Of a stretch of 64,000 bases of DNA, positions 11,437 to 20,757 are shown piece by piece. The DNA lies in contig OZ231127.1 of assembly GCA_965153355.1 (NCBI GenBank), positions 3,596,001 to 3,660,000 on the forward strand, given 5' to 3'. Source of the DNA: Flaccisagitta enflata. Its lineage: Eukaryota > Chaetognatha > Sagittoidea > Aphragmophora. Each line of letters opens with the position of its first letter. Within the stretch, counting starts at the first letter, position 1. The translations under genes and the position numbers were made by a program. The notes below the pieces were generated by a model, which searched no databases, had not been told where the DNA came from, and was given only the letters and a program-made list of their open reading frames with translations.

Positions 11437-11550
11437 GTTTGTTGTCTGAATTATGTGTGGATATGTGAATACATTTATGATTGGACCATGACATTAGAGT
11501 CTACGCTATTATGCATTTTCGTAATTTGAAAGAGAGTTACCGTTACTTTA

Positions 11551-11554
11551 CCTT

Positions 11555-11624
<70 letters not shown>
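11551..11624 (+). repeat. (CA)n microsatellite
   Basis: A pure AC tract of about 74 bp ends exactly at the T-run that begins a family G element. Confidence 0.95.
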
Positions 11625-11626
<2 letters not shown>

Positions 11627-12073
11627 TTTTGGGCAGCGGCCCCAAAGGGGACGAAGTCCTGTAGAATACTTTCGTCTATTCGTCCCCCCAGGCCCTCTCA
11701 GGCTTGAAATCTGCTCTCTCAGGCTTGAAATCTGCTCTCTCAGGCCTGAAGTCTGTCCTCTCAGGCCTGAAATCTGCTCTCCCAGGCCTTAAAACTGCCC
11801 TCTCAGGCCTGAAATCTGCTTTCTCAGGCCTGAAATCTCCCCTCCCAGGCCTTGAATCTGAGAATGCAGATTTCAGGCCTGAGAGGGCAGATTTCAGGCC
11901 TGAGAGAGCAGATTTCAGACCTGAGAGAGCCTGGGGGACAGACGGACAAAGAAATGGACGAACGAAAGTCCCCTGTGTTCTACAGGACTTCGTCCCCTTT
12001 TGGGGACGCTGCCCTGCTTCTTCTCATTCTGATTCACAACCATGTAAAGCAGTGTAACGGGTATTGCTGACCA
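11625..12073 (+). mobile_element. Family G element with GGCCTGAAATCTG minisatellite
   Basis: TTTTTTGGGCAGCGGCCCC and GTCCTGTAGAATAC begin it. About ten units of CTCTCAGGCCTGAAATCTG follow in direct and then inverted orientation (from 11870). The inverted TGTTCTACAGGAC block, a CTGCCCTGCT segment and the terminal ATTGCTGACCA close it. It lies in the intron between exons A and B. Confidence 0.8.
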
Positions 12074-12152
12074 AATATTGCCCTTAGGCGACTGGTTTAC
12101 CCTGCACAAGTAGTAAAAAAAGATTTTCTTTACCTTCAAAATTTTGTAAAAG

Positions 12153-12274
12153 CGTTACCAGAGGACCTTGCCAGGACCAAATACATCCTCGCATCTTATC
12201 CTGGATATGCAAGAAAAATTGGTGGCAAACGAAGATACAACCAACCCAGTCAAGTGGCCATAGTCGCATACAAG
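12153..12274 (+). CDS. IgGFc-binding-domain exon B
   Basis: The acceptor follows TTTGTAAAAG. The exon enters in phase 1 (completing Ala), has 40 codons (LPEDLARTKYILASY ... PSQVAIVAYK) and leaves in phase 0 at CATACAAG|GTCAGT. The 'LP.D.LGT.Y' and 'SQ.AIVA' motifs are characteristic of the IgGFc-binding domain. The 3' edge (about 27 nt) plus the donor is the founder unit of the tandem array that follows, so several downstream in-phase donors exist. The next exon (14483) joins in phase 0. Confidence 0.85.
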
Positions 12275-12691
12275 GTCAGTCAAGTGGCCATAGTCGCATA
12301 CAAGGTCAGTCAAGTGGCCAAAGTTGCATACAAGGTCAGTCGAATGGCCATAGTCGCATACAAGGTCAGTCAAGTGGCCTTAGTCGCATACAAGGTCAGT
12401 CCAGTGGCCATAGTTGCATACAAGGTCAGTCAAGTGGCCGAGGTTGCATACAGGGTCAGTGAAGTGGCGATAGTCGCATACAAGGTCAGTCAAGTGGCCA
12501 CAGTTACATACAAGCTCAATCAAGTGGCCACAGTCATATACAAGCTCAATCAAGTGGCCACAGTTGCATACTAGGTCAGTCAAGTGGCCATAGTCGCAAA
12601 CAAGGTCAGTCAAGTGGCCATAGTCGCATACAAGGTCAGTCAAGTGGCCACAGTTGCATTCAAGGTCAGCCAAGTGGCCACAGTTACATAC
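12245..12691 (+). repeat. 30-bp tandem array carrying copies of the exon B splice donor
   Basis: The exact 30-bp period CAAGTGGCCATAGTCGCATA + CAAGGTCAGT runs for about 14 units. The first unit is the end of exon B with its real donor. Ten of the later junctions keep AAG|GTCAG. The period is 10 codons, so the frame stays open to 12574, where a CTAGGTCAGT unit gives a stop. Reading through n units would add n repeats of a 10-residue motif (YKVSQVAIVA). Confidence 0.9.
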
Positions 12692-13238
12692 ATGAATTTT
12701 GGTAATAAAGGTAACAATCATTAGCCCTTAATTACTTTTGTTAAGCGTTTTTTTTTTTTGGGGGGGGGGGGTTAGATTGAGAAAGAATGTCATTTAGATT
12801 CTGTTTATTGGAAAACTAGGAGTGATGCGCGTAGTAACTAGTCAGTGAGGGCTCACAAGGTCCTCTTCCATTTATTTCAGTTTGGGTATAGTGAGGGATG
12901 TTGTTCCACCTATCATACTACTCAGTACCTTGGATTGGAATGTCCGGCGGTCGCATTAAGCTTGACCTCGATTCTATCCTCTAAGGGTATGGTTTCTTAA
13001 CAATGCTACCCTCGGGTGATTTGTTGAATTTTGGTAATAAAGGTAACAATCATTAGCCCTTAACTACTTTTGATAAGCGGTTTTTTTGGGGGGGTTAGAT
13101 TGAGAAAGAATGTCATTTAGATTCTGTTTATTGGAAAACTAGGAGTGATGCGCGTAGTAACTAGTCAGTGAGAGCTCACAAGGTCGTCTTCCATTTATAT
13201 CAGTCTGGGTATAGTGAGGGATGTTGTTCCACCTATCA
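12692..13238 (+). repeat. Tandem segmental duplication in the intron after exon B
   Basis: 12692-12911 and 13022-13238 are near-identical (TTGGTAATAAAGGTAACAAT ... GAGGGATGTTGTTCCACC). About 110 bp of unrelated sequence lies between them. The last motif appears a third time at 15265-15290. No exon is seen here. Confidence 0.85.
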
Positions 13239-13870
13239 AACAAGGTCAGTCAAGTTGCTACAGTTGTATACAAGGTCAGTCATGTGGCCTGACTTGCATT
13301 CAAGGTCAGTCAAGTGGCCACAGTTGCATACAAAGTCAGTTAAGTGGCCACAGTTGCATACAAGGTCAGTCAAGTGGCCACACTCGCATACAAGGTCAGT
13401 CAAGTAGCTACACTTGCATACAAGGTCATTCAAGTAGCCGAGGTTGCCTACAGGGTCAATCAAGTGGGGATAGTTGCATACAAGGTCAGTCAAGTGGCCA
13501 TAGATGCATACAAGTTCATTCAAGTAGCCGTAGTCGCATACAAGGTCAGTCAAGTTGCAACAGTCGCATACTAGGTCATTCAAGTAGCCGAGGTTGCATA
13601 CAAGGTCAGTCAAGTGGCCACAGTTGCATACAAGCTCAGTCAAGTGGCCATAGTTGCATACATGGTCAGTCAAGTGACCACAGTCACATACTAGGTTATT
13701 CAAGTAGCCGAGGTTGCATACAGGGTGAGTCAAGTGGCGATAGTTGCATACAAGGTCAGTCAAGTGGCCACAGTCGCATACTACCCCCATCTATTCTGGG
13801 GGTGTTTCTAGTCAGAGACAATCGCGTTTTCAAGTGGCCACAGTTGCATACAAGGTCAGTCAGGTAGGTG
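13239..13870 (+). repeat. Second block of the 30-bp donor array, with a 50-bp insertion
   Basis: About 20 units have the same 30-bp period as 12245-12691. At 13783-13832 the array is broken by ACCCCCATCTATTCTGGGGG and following bases, an identical copy of 10982-11032. Further decayed units continue to about 14100. Confidence 0.85.
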
Positions 13871-14182
13871 CAAACAAGATCAATCAAGTTACCATAGGTG
13901 CATTTAAAATTAGATTAAATTAGTTAAATGGCCATGGTTGCTTACAAGTTCAATCTCCTGGCCTTAGCCACAAACAAGGTCATTTGTATGGCCAAAGTTG
14001 CAAATGAGGTTACTTAAGCGGCCATAGGCGCATACTGCATACTAGGTCAGTCAAGTGGCCATAGTCACATAAAAGGTCAGTCAAGTGGCCAAAGTTGCAC
14101 ATAACCGATAAAAGGTGGTATGTGGCCATGGTTGCATCTCTGAATGATTTTGCCCCAATTCTGTACAAATCCTTTTTAGATG

Positions 14183-14290
14183 TGTCCACGCATCTCTATA
14201 AGAGGCTTTGTCCGTCCGTCCATCGGTCCGTCCATCGGTCCGTCCGTCGATCCGTAACACACATACAAGTCGAAAGTGGTTTAAACTCAA
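14183..14290 (-). mobile_element. Family H fragment (3' half, inverse)
   Basis: TTTTTAGATGTGTCCACGCA begins the hairpin end. TCTATAAGAGGCTTTGTCCG and a (GTCC)n tract follow. A GCATGTGGACGCATTGTTG at 14370 may be the partner 5' motif. Confidence 0.6.
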
Positions 14291-14482
14291 GGAAATCACC
14301 CAAAATGTTAAGTCATTGCATCACTCCATATGATTGATGCAATATTGCATCATTCTTAACAAGCTAAGCCGCATGTGGACGCATTGTTGTACCCCCGGGG
14401 TACTTGTTCTCAATCAAATGGTAGAAGCCTTTCATTCAGATTTGATGCTCTCAAGTCTAAAGAAACTCATTTACTCTTTTAG

Positions 14483-14573
14483 GACAACACAAATTTCAAC
14501 ATTCAATTGAATTCAAAAGAATTGGTTACTCATTCAATAAACAAAGGCCAAGTGTTTGAATGGTTTATAAGAG
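14483..14573 (+). CDS. IgGFc-binding-domain exon C
   Basis: The acceptor CATTTACTCTTTTAG|GAC is strong and the donor is AAGAG|GTGAGAG. The exon has 30 codons entered in phase 0 and leaves one base (phase 1). The product begins DNTNFNIQLNS and ends QVFEWFIR, matching the 'DNT.V.I....' strand after 'SQVAIVA' and the following '...G..... .L...' strand of the domain. The phases fit exons B and D exactly, which confirms that the 30-bp arrays lie in an intron in the simplest transcript. Confidence 0.8.
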
Positions 14574-14746
14574 GTGAGAGAGAGAGAAAGATAGACAGAC
14601 AGACCGACCGACTGACAGATAGATGTAGATACACAGTTAGAGATAGCGACAAAGACAGAAACAGACAGACACAATGAGACTGACAAATAGATCAAACGAG
14701 AGATGGACAGTTATACAGACACTCGTGTTTATCTTTAACCCATCAG

Positions 14747-14874
14747 ATAAAAACTCCGAAGACGATTTGACGGGCGCCGTGGTGACGTCATCCAAGCCAA
14801 TTGGCGTCTTCTCCGGCGCCATCTGCGCTAACGTACCTCAGGATAACGGACTCTGTGACCACATCGTTGAGCAG
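14747..14874 (+). CDS. IgGFc-binding-domain exon D
   Basis: The acceptor is TTTATCTTTAACCCATCAG|AT and the donor GAGCAG|GTATGT. The exon enters in phase 1 and leaves in phase 0. The product reads DKNSEDDLTGAVVTSSKPIG, then VFSGAICANVP and CDHIVEQ. 'DLTG..V.SSKPI.VFSG..CANVP......CDH.VEQ' is the most diagnostic block of the IgGFc-binding family, and both cysteines are present. The last 57 bp and the donor have been amplified downstream (14875-15235). Confidence 0.92.
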
Positions 14875-15235
14875 GTATGTTAATGCCATTTACGCTGACC
14901 TACCTCAGAATAACGGTCTCTGTGACCACATTGTTGAGCAGGAATGCTAATGCCATTTACGCTAACATACCTCAGGATACTAGACTCTGTGACCACATCA
15001 CTGAGCAGGTATGTTAATGCCATTTACGCTGACAAACCTCAGAATAATGGACTCTGTGATCACATTGTTGAGCAGGTATGTAAATACCATCTGCGCTGTC
15101 TAGCCTCAGGATAACGGAATCTGTGACCACATTGTTGAATTCGTATGATTCCATTATGCCTTTAGGGGCCATGCCATTTGCGCTAACGTACTTTAGAGTA
15201 ACAGACTTTGTGAATGTTTACGCTATCTGCCTGTA
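14875..15235 (+). repeat. 67-bp tandem array carrying copies of the exon D edge and its donor
   Basis: Four clear units and one decayed unit of GCCATTTACGCTGACCTACC ... CATTGTTGAGCAGGTATGTT follow exon D. The GCAG|GTATGT donor is intact after units 2 and 3, changed to GCAG|GAATGC after unit 1 and to TTCGTATGA after unit 4. Units 1 and 3 remain translatable (..PQNNGLCDHIVEQ) with the first Cys changed to Tyr. The 67-bp period is not a codon multiple, unlike the exon B array. Confidence 0.9.
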
Positions 15236-15309
15236 TGTACAACAGTTCGGGTATAATGACTAAATAATGAGGGATGTTGTTCCACCTATCATAATATTGG
15301 ATTTGAAAG

Positions 15310-15790
15310 TGGGACAACGGATTGCAATAAATCAGCTTTACCTCGCCGGTTTAAAAAGACACATGTATTGTTTTTTCAACGGCCTTGTGATCACTCAGTG
15401 GGGGCTTTCGGTGCCACTTTACTCGCCCGCCAAAAAGACAATATGCAAATAACTTCGACCCAAGTAGGTCTTTGCCACAAATGATTAATGGGGGTGATTT
15501 TTTTTCTTATCATACCCGTATGACATAAACAATGTAAGATATGAATGATTAACGCTCATAATGGCTGCCTCTTTTACATTGGGCCACAATTGTTTAGTTA
15601 ATAATGTCGCTTTAACCTGAATAAACATTTTGTCAGTACTGACTTTTTATGCTTAAATTGCAAATGCACTGGGAGCATATCATTAATCCTCTGTGACAGC
15701 AATATGCAAATGAGTTTGTGGTGCATGTTTAGACATCACCATTATCATCATCATCATCATCATCATCAGATCATCATCATTATCAATTCA
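15310..15790 (+). repeat. Intron segment duplicated at 17490-17935
   Basis: Shared blocks include GGCTTTCGGTGCCACTTTAC, ACATTGGGCCACAATTGT and CAGCAATATGCAAATGAG, and each copy ends in a (CAT)n tract. Divergence is substantial, so the duplication is old. Confidence 0.75.
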
Positions 15791-15849
15791 TCATCACCAT
15801 TGTCCCTGACGTCCCTCCCCGTACAGCCATGATCCTCACCGTCATTATG

Positions 15850-16470
15850 ACGTGAAATCTGCCAGGGAAAAATGAAGCGCTTCACCACACTTTTGCATCA
15901 ATAATGGGATAATTATCTATCAACAAATGTTATCATTGCTCAGGTTGTCATTGGATACACTTGATATGTACATCTGTTCCATATTTTACGCTTTAAATCG
16001 CCTTTTGATAAACAATTTTCATGGAAAATGGCAAGAATATGAAGATTTTTAGTGAAATTCGATTGACATTTTTTTCTATTTTCTCAGGTCGAAATTATAA
16101 GAAAGCCACACCCAGAAGAATTTTGCATTTTCAAAAACATAGTTCTCTCTAAAAACGATTTGGGAAGAGAACTATGTTCTTCGTTTTTTCATTTTTTCAT
16201 TTTCTATGCAAACTTATAATTTCGACCAACCCCTTGTCAGTGACAAAAAAGAAATTTGAAGAAATTTTCAGTAAATCTTCTTCAGTAATTTATGCTAAAT
16301 CTGAGTCTTTTGCCAAACGGATGCAAAATTTGCTTTCAAATACCATGCATGTCTTATCTCAATCACTTTTAATCACTTGTTTTTATATTTTCACTCATGT
16401 ATATTTTCTATTTTGACCCGTTTTGATACCCTAAATGTTGGCTTTGTGGGCACGCTGTCTTATGATCATT
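15850..16470 (+). mobile_element. Family R repeat (about 600 bp)
   Basis: It starts GACGTGAAATCTGCCAGGGA and ends GGCACGCTGTCTTA-like. It has internal inverted repeats (GGTCGAAATTATAAGAAAGC at 16088 against ACTTATAATTTCGACC at 16211) around an AGAACTATGTTCT core. The inverse copy at 32832-33490 is near-identical. Partial copies lie at 1-205, 1263-1340 and 45930-46290. It has no ORF. Confidence 0.8.
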
Positions 16471-16639
16471 GATCGATTATCAATTTACCATCATCTTCAT
16501 CATCATTATCATCATCTGATGATCTGAATAGTATAAAACTTATGATGTTATTTCAAGAAGCCAATGCATGCACAACATTCTATCTCGATGAGAACCTTGT
16601 TTAGAGTCAAATTGAAAACAATTTCTGTGCAAACTTGAT

Positions 16640-16980
16640 AAACAAGGCCGAATACACGGGCCAAGACCTACCTAACTGTAGCTGATTATCTTTGTGAAAG
16701 AAATGACGAGTATCATCAATGATGAACGAAATGAGTTTTCAATTGATTTCAAACATTTTTCGCGATTTTTCATTTGAGCGTGACCGACGGATGGACGGAC
16801 CGACAGAGCCTCTTATATAGGTGCTATGGCGCATCTGAGAATCATCCTAGCATATTTATGAATCATTTCCAGTGATTTTTGCTTCTTTTTGAGATTTTCA
16901 ACTCGAGCGTGACCGACCGACCAACCAACCGACCGACAGACAAAGCTAGTTATAGAGGTGCTATGGCGCACCTGAAAAGA
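16640..16980 (+). mobile_element. Family H element with two consecutive 3' ends
   Basis: It starts AACAAGGCCGAATACACGGG. Two 3' halves follow, each with a GTGACCGAC tract and a GGTGC...GCGCATC or GGTGCTATGGCGCACC stem (to 16840 and 16974). The 5' motif is decayed. Confidence 0.7.
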
Positions 16981-17295
16981 TTCCGATCAAGCTAGAAAGT
17001 TGCGCATTGACTCATTTGAAATGAAATGACTATGGTGTTTAATTGCGAAAAGGTCGCATACTGCGAGTGTCGATTTAAGGATTGAGATCTAAGATGACCT
17101 AAGATGACTCAAAGGGATATGAACGCCTGATTTTGTATGGAAGGGCTGATATAAGATGAAAGCGATTTTTCATGTCACCAACAGTCCAACACTATCTATT
17201 TCCGAAAGTGCTAAAAATCTGGATGAGTTTGCATTTACTGCTCATCAATTAGCGCCGCCAGAGATTTACCGTATTACCAGATAAAAAATTGTTTT

Positions 17296-17372
17296 CATGT
17301 GCGTCCTCGCGCATCTACAACCTGTTATGTCCGTCCATCTGTCGGTCTGTCTGTCGGTCAGGCTTTGATGGA
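17296..17372 (-). mobile_element. Family H fragment
   Basis: GTGCGTCCTCGCGCATCTAC followed by a GTCTGTCTGTCGGTC tract is the inverse 3' end only. Confidence 0.55.
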
Positions 17373-17489
17373 AGCGGCAGAAAAATGGTCAATCATATCA
17401 CCCTTCTTTAAAAATGTTAGAACATACACCGACAACCGACGTACAATCACGCATCCTTTCCTACATCTACTTCATCATCCTCACCCAAA

Positions 17490-17892
17490 AAGTACAGTTA
17501 GTTCGATACAGTACACGAATAACAATCAGTATGTTGATAATTCTTTACAGGCTTTCGGTATCACTGTACCCACCCACCAAATACACAATACAATCACAGT
17601 AAACAATACATTGTTGATTAACTATCATTTTTAAATAATGATATACATCACCTATACATCATCAACAGAGTGAAATGTGAATGATTTGTGCATAAAGAAG
17701 GTTCCTATTTTACATTGAGCCACAAGTGTCTTAAAAAAGGTTTCAGCTTTACCTGAAAGAGCGACAATCTTGTACTATTTTTTAAAACTTGAATTGCAGA
17801 TTCATTGGGAGCATAAAGCCAATCCTATTTTACAGCAATATGCAAATGAGATTGTGCAGCATTTTAAGCATCGTCATCAGTTTCGTCATCAT

Positions 17893-17931
<39 letters not shown>

Positions 17932-17935
17932 ATCT
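17490..17935 (+). repeat. Second copy of the 15310-15790 segment
   Basis: It contains CAGCAATATGCAAATGAG and a terminal (CAT)n tract like the first copy. It lies in the intron before exon E. Confidence 0.7.
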
Positions 17936-18159
17936 TCTTTTTCCGCCCCTTTATCTCCGTTCTAACCTTCTTCTTCTTCTTCTTTTTCTTCTTCTTCTTC
18001 ATTTTCTTCTTCTTCTTCTTCTTCTTCTTCTTCTTCTTCTTCTTCTTCTTCTTCTTCTTCTTCTTCTTCTTCTTCTTCGTCTTCTTCTTCGCCTTCATCT
18101 TTTTCTTCTTCTTCTTCTTCTTCTTCTTCTTCTTCTTCTTCTTCTTCTTCTTCTTCCTC

Positions 18160-18212
<53 letters not shown>

Positions 18213-18252
18213 TATCATCATCATCACCATCATCATCTTCTTCTTCTTCTCT
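17896..18252 (+). repeat. Compound (CAT)n/(CTT)n microsatellite abutting the exon E acceptor
   Basis: CAT units, about 180 bp of CTT units, CAT units again and a final TTCTTCTTCT run end three bases before the exon E AG. The pyrimidine-rich strand is the sense strand, so the repeat serves as a very long polypyrimidine tract. Frames of poly-F, poly-H, poly-I or poly-E here are artefacts. Confidence 0.9.
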
Positions 18253-18255
18253 TAG

Positions 18256-18366
18256 ATTCCGCCATTGGTGACATGGGGCAAAGTGTACATCACCGCCAAT
18301 TTGACCGACCGACCAGCCGGAGATCTCATCAGAGTCATCAACGGAGCGACCAATAACAAGATTACG
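18256..18366 (+). CDS. IgGFc-binding-domain exon E
   Basis: The acceptor is CTTCTTCTCTTAG|ATT and the donor ATTACG|GTAAGC. The exon has 37 codons, phase 0 to phase 0. The product begins IPPLVTWGKVYITANL and contains RPAGDLIRVINGATNNKIT. This is the family's '.LPP..TWG..F....L..R..GD..RV....N.T.V' block and directly continues 'CDHIVEQ' of exon D. The strict phase and domain order make A to E a real gene and not a processed fragment. Confidence 0.9.
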
Positions 18367-18385
18367 GTAAGCTAGCATAGGTTTT

Positions 18386-18590
18386 TAGTTTCGGACACGC
18401 AACTCTATAAGAGGCTCTGTCCGTCCGTCCGTCCGTCATGGTGATCGAGTTGAAAACAATCGTTTTCGATACCTTTTGTGTATGTTTGAGTGTTGGAGGT
18501 GGGTTGGGGTGTGGATTGGGGTTGGGGTGTGGATGGGGGTTGGATGCCCCTGCCCACCCGTCCGCAACGATATTGTGCCTCCGCGTCACT
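18386..18590 (-). mobile_element. Family H element, inverse
   Basis: TTTTTAGTTTCGGACACGCA (hairpin partly decayed), (GTCC)n, a GGGTTGGGGTGTGG internal tract and the long-end variant CCGCAACG...GCGTCACTTGTT. The same end variant occurs at 57456-57693. Confidence 0.75.
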
Positions 18591-18725
18591 TGTTTTTCCC
18601 TTTCTTTAGAGTTCATGTTCCAATTGAATTCGTTTTAGTCTGGTCTTAATATGAAAGAAAGAAGAGAATGGAACATGGTTATTTTATGGGATTGTATCAG
18701 TGGTTTTTCTTTTTTAAATCAATAG

Positions 18726-18839
18726 CTTCCTCTATAAACTATAAATATGGTCTCCTTCCGTCCGCCATATTTATCAGGTGTTTTCTTATGGTCTATATAT
18801 CTCAAGTTAAGACAGGAATTGGTGACCCTTTTCTAGATG
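18726..18839 (+). CDS. Candidate IgGFc-binding-domain exon (F or later)
   Basis: The frame after GTTTTTCTTTTTTAAATCAATAG contains CFLMVYISQVKTGIGDPFLD, which resembles the 'K.VMV..Y.....GDPFM' strand that follows exon E's block. A second possible acceptor (CATATTTATCAG) lies at 18777. The donor GATG|GTACAT is weak. Neither acceptor phase joins exon E (phase 0), so a small exon is missing between them. The call is supported by motif and position only. Confidence 0.45.
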
Positions 18840-18904
18840 GTACATATCTTTTTAAAAGTCTTGTGATAAATTCTGAAAAGGGAAGTTTCTTTCAGAAATT
18901 TTAA

Positions 18905-19663
18905 AGATAGTTTTGATGGGTGATTAAACACACACCATTAAGAGCTCCAAAGGCTCTTGTCCTTTGTATAGTGTGGAGTAGTAATGTTGTCCAACTTTCA
19001 TATGCAGATCTTATTAGTTGTAATAAGTAAATAATTCTACTATTGGATAATGATATCCTTAGTGTAGAGAGAAAGAAACCCTTCCACTTCATCCCCTTTT
19101 TGTCGCACTTTTCTTTCTCTCTGTCAATTCAGAATTTATTCACAATTCACTTCTGTCAAATTGAATTAACTTCTTCTCTCAACTTACAAATTTGTAGTGG
19201 AAATTCTCTGAAATGATATTTTCTCATTCTGAATTTCTCTGAAATAATTGCCGTGAAATTAACTGGTTGTACATTAGAATAAAACCAATCTGAAAAGGCA
19301 ATATGTATATGAAATCTTTACTTTCTGTTTAAAACGCGACTCAAGGATTGAAACAAACGCTGAGTAGAAATCAGATCAGATTCTATCTTTAAGATAAGAA
19401 AGATAGCTTTGATCTAACGAAATTATAGTCCAGGATATTAAAGGTCAAGATCCCAGATTTTAAAAAGACGCTTATTTGTTTACGTCCATCGATACTTGGG
19501 GTTGATTTCAAGATAATAGAAATACAAAAAGATAAACGATTTCAAAACTTTATCTCCATTTTCTATCATCTTTTGAATATTCAATAACAAATGAATCTAC
19601 ATTGACATCATTTTTATCTCATCAACTGGATTATTCATCAACTTAGAATTTGGTTGAAATTCA
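18905..19663. other. Gene-free AT-rich stretch
   Basis: I see no recognisable repeat family, exon or RNA here. The last bases (GGTTGAAATTCAG) could be a splice acceptor for an open frame starting GATATCCCTCATGG, but the frame is not recognisable as a domain. Confidence 0.5.
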
Positions 19664-19683
19664 GGATATCCCTCATGGAATTT

Positions 19684-20250
19684 TTATAGATGTATCTCTA
19701 AATGATGTATCAAATTCCACAGATCCCAAAGACGAAGGAGTTGGCAATGATGCACATGATGCTGACGACCCCAGATGTTGGAGAGGAGCGCCGCCAGGTG
19801 CGGTGGAAAGATGTGGGACGTTCGCAGATGCATCGGCTGGAAGTGGAATGCCAGACGCTGATGCAGCCGGAAGTGGGGCGCCGGAAGTTGTTGCTGCCAG
19901 TGGCCACTGCCACCAGAGGAGAAGCGCCGGTGGCTGTTGCTGCCAGTGAGAAGTGCTGGTGTAATCCCAAGAGAGATCGTTGCCAATGAGCCGCCTTCCG
20001 AGCCACCGCCAGAAATGTTGCCAGGTGGAAGATGCAACGCGGCACCACTTACAGCACCAAGATCGTCCTCCACACTCATAGCGCCAGCCTCCACTAAAGC
20101 AGTCACCAAACCACCATGAACTAGCGCCCAATGCTCTGGTTTTTCTGTTTTTTGATCAGCTCTCACTTGCTGTAATCTCAACTTTATGGTCTCTTTGTCA
20201 GTTTTCTCTGATTTCTCTAATTTTGTCCTGCAAATCACACACTGTAACAT
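19684..20250 (-). CDS. Unrecognised 188-codon open frame
   Basis: It begins with a CxxC-containing start (MLQCVICRTKLEKSE), then a lysine-rich stretch, a segment with HWALVHGGLVTALVEAG and a Gly/Ser-rich part. The 3' third is His/Leu-rich and looks like an antisense translation. GC content is higher than in the surrounding intron DNA. It lies downstream, on the same strand, of a decayed non-LTR element (20761-21810) and might be part of a retroelement. The + strand also has an open frame here (19702-19989). Which strand, if either, is coding cannot be decided. Confidence 0.3.
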   Translation of the reverse strand: MLQCVICRTKLEKSEKTDKETIKLRLQQVRADQKTEKPEHWALVHGGLVTALVEAGAMSVEDDLGAVSGAALHLPPGNISGGGSEGGSLATISLGITPALLTGSNSHRRFSSGGSGHWQQQLPAPHFRLHQRLAFHFQPMHLRTSHIFPPHLAALLSNIWGRQHHVHHCQLLRLWDLWNLIHHLEIHL

Positions 20251-20548
20251 TAAAACTCGATTCTCTGTCCCTTAATCAAGCCTCAAAACTTCGTCAAGTA
20301 AGCCATTGATCTCAATTGATGATTGTAATTTTCATAAGAAAACACAATGATACATTGAACAATACAATGTAAGCAACAGCTGCATTAATAACTCGGAGAT
20401 TACTAGATTCCATAAATGCTTGGATAAAAGCGTATTGGTCTAGTACACGTCATTGTGAAGATAATGCAACGGAATAATAAAAAAATAAATTAAGGCATGA
20501 ACATTTAAGTGATAATTTCGAGTTATGTTAATTATAGTTGAATAGCTA

Positions 20549-20752
20549 GTGGATGAGGCAATGACCAAGATGGTTCATTTCTCGCCAAAAAAAATGCTAA
20601 ATGAAGCAAGAAGTGACGCCTTTGAACAGAACGATATAAGTTTCTGCATCTCACCATTCCCGACGTCACAAACCTTCAAAAGAAAAGCTTTGATTCGTGA
20701 CTTGTTTTCTTTGCTAACAAAACCTCGTGCCGAGATTTCAATCGAGAATTGA
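20549..20752 (+). other. Short unassigned open frame (67 codons)
   Basis: The frame (MDEAMTKMVHFSPKK...) has no recognisable domain and no convincing splice sites. It is recorded only because it lies in otherwise blank intron sequence. Confidence 0.15.
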
Positions 20753-20757
20753 TAGAC

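Noticed and set aside
13236-13790. 184-codon minus-strand frame with CNCGHLTDLV repeats
   Set aside because: It is the antisense of the 30-bp array. The exon evidence is on the + strand.
12245-13870. CRISPR-like array
   Set aside because: Units are contiguous with no unique spacers, the context is a eukaryotic intron, and the unit derives from an exon edge.
17770-18378. Long open frames of poly-F, poly-K, poly-E, poly-H or poly-D
   Set aside because: They are all translations of CTT/CAT microsatellites on both strands. Only the exon E part (18256-18366) is kept.
19702-19989. + strand exon with acceptor at 19663 as the next IgGFc exon
   Set aside because: The acceptor is plausible and phase 0 fits exon E, but the peptide (DIPHGIFIDVSLNDVSNS...) lacks the expected domain motif, and a better motif match lies earlier at 18726.
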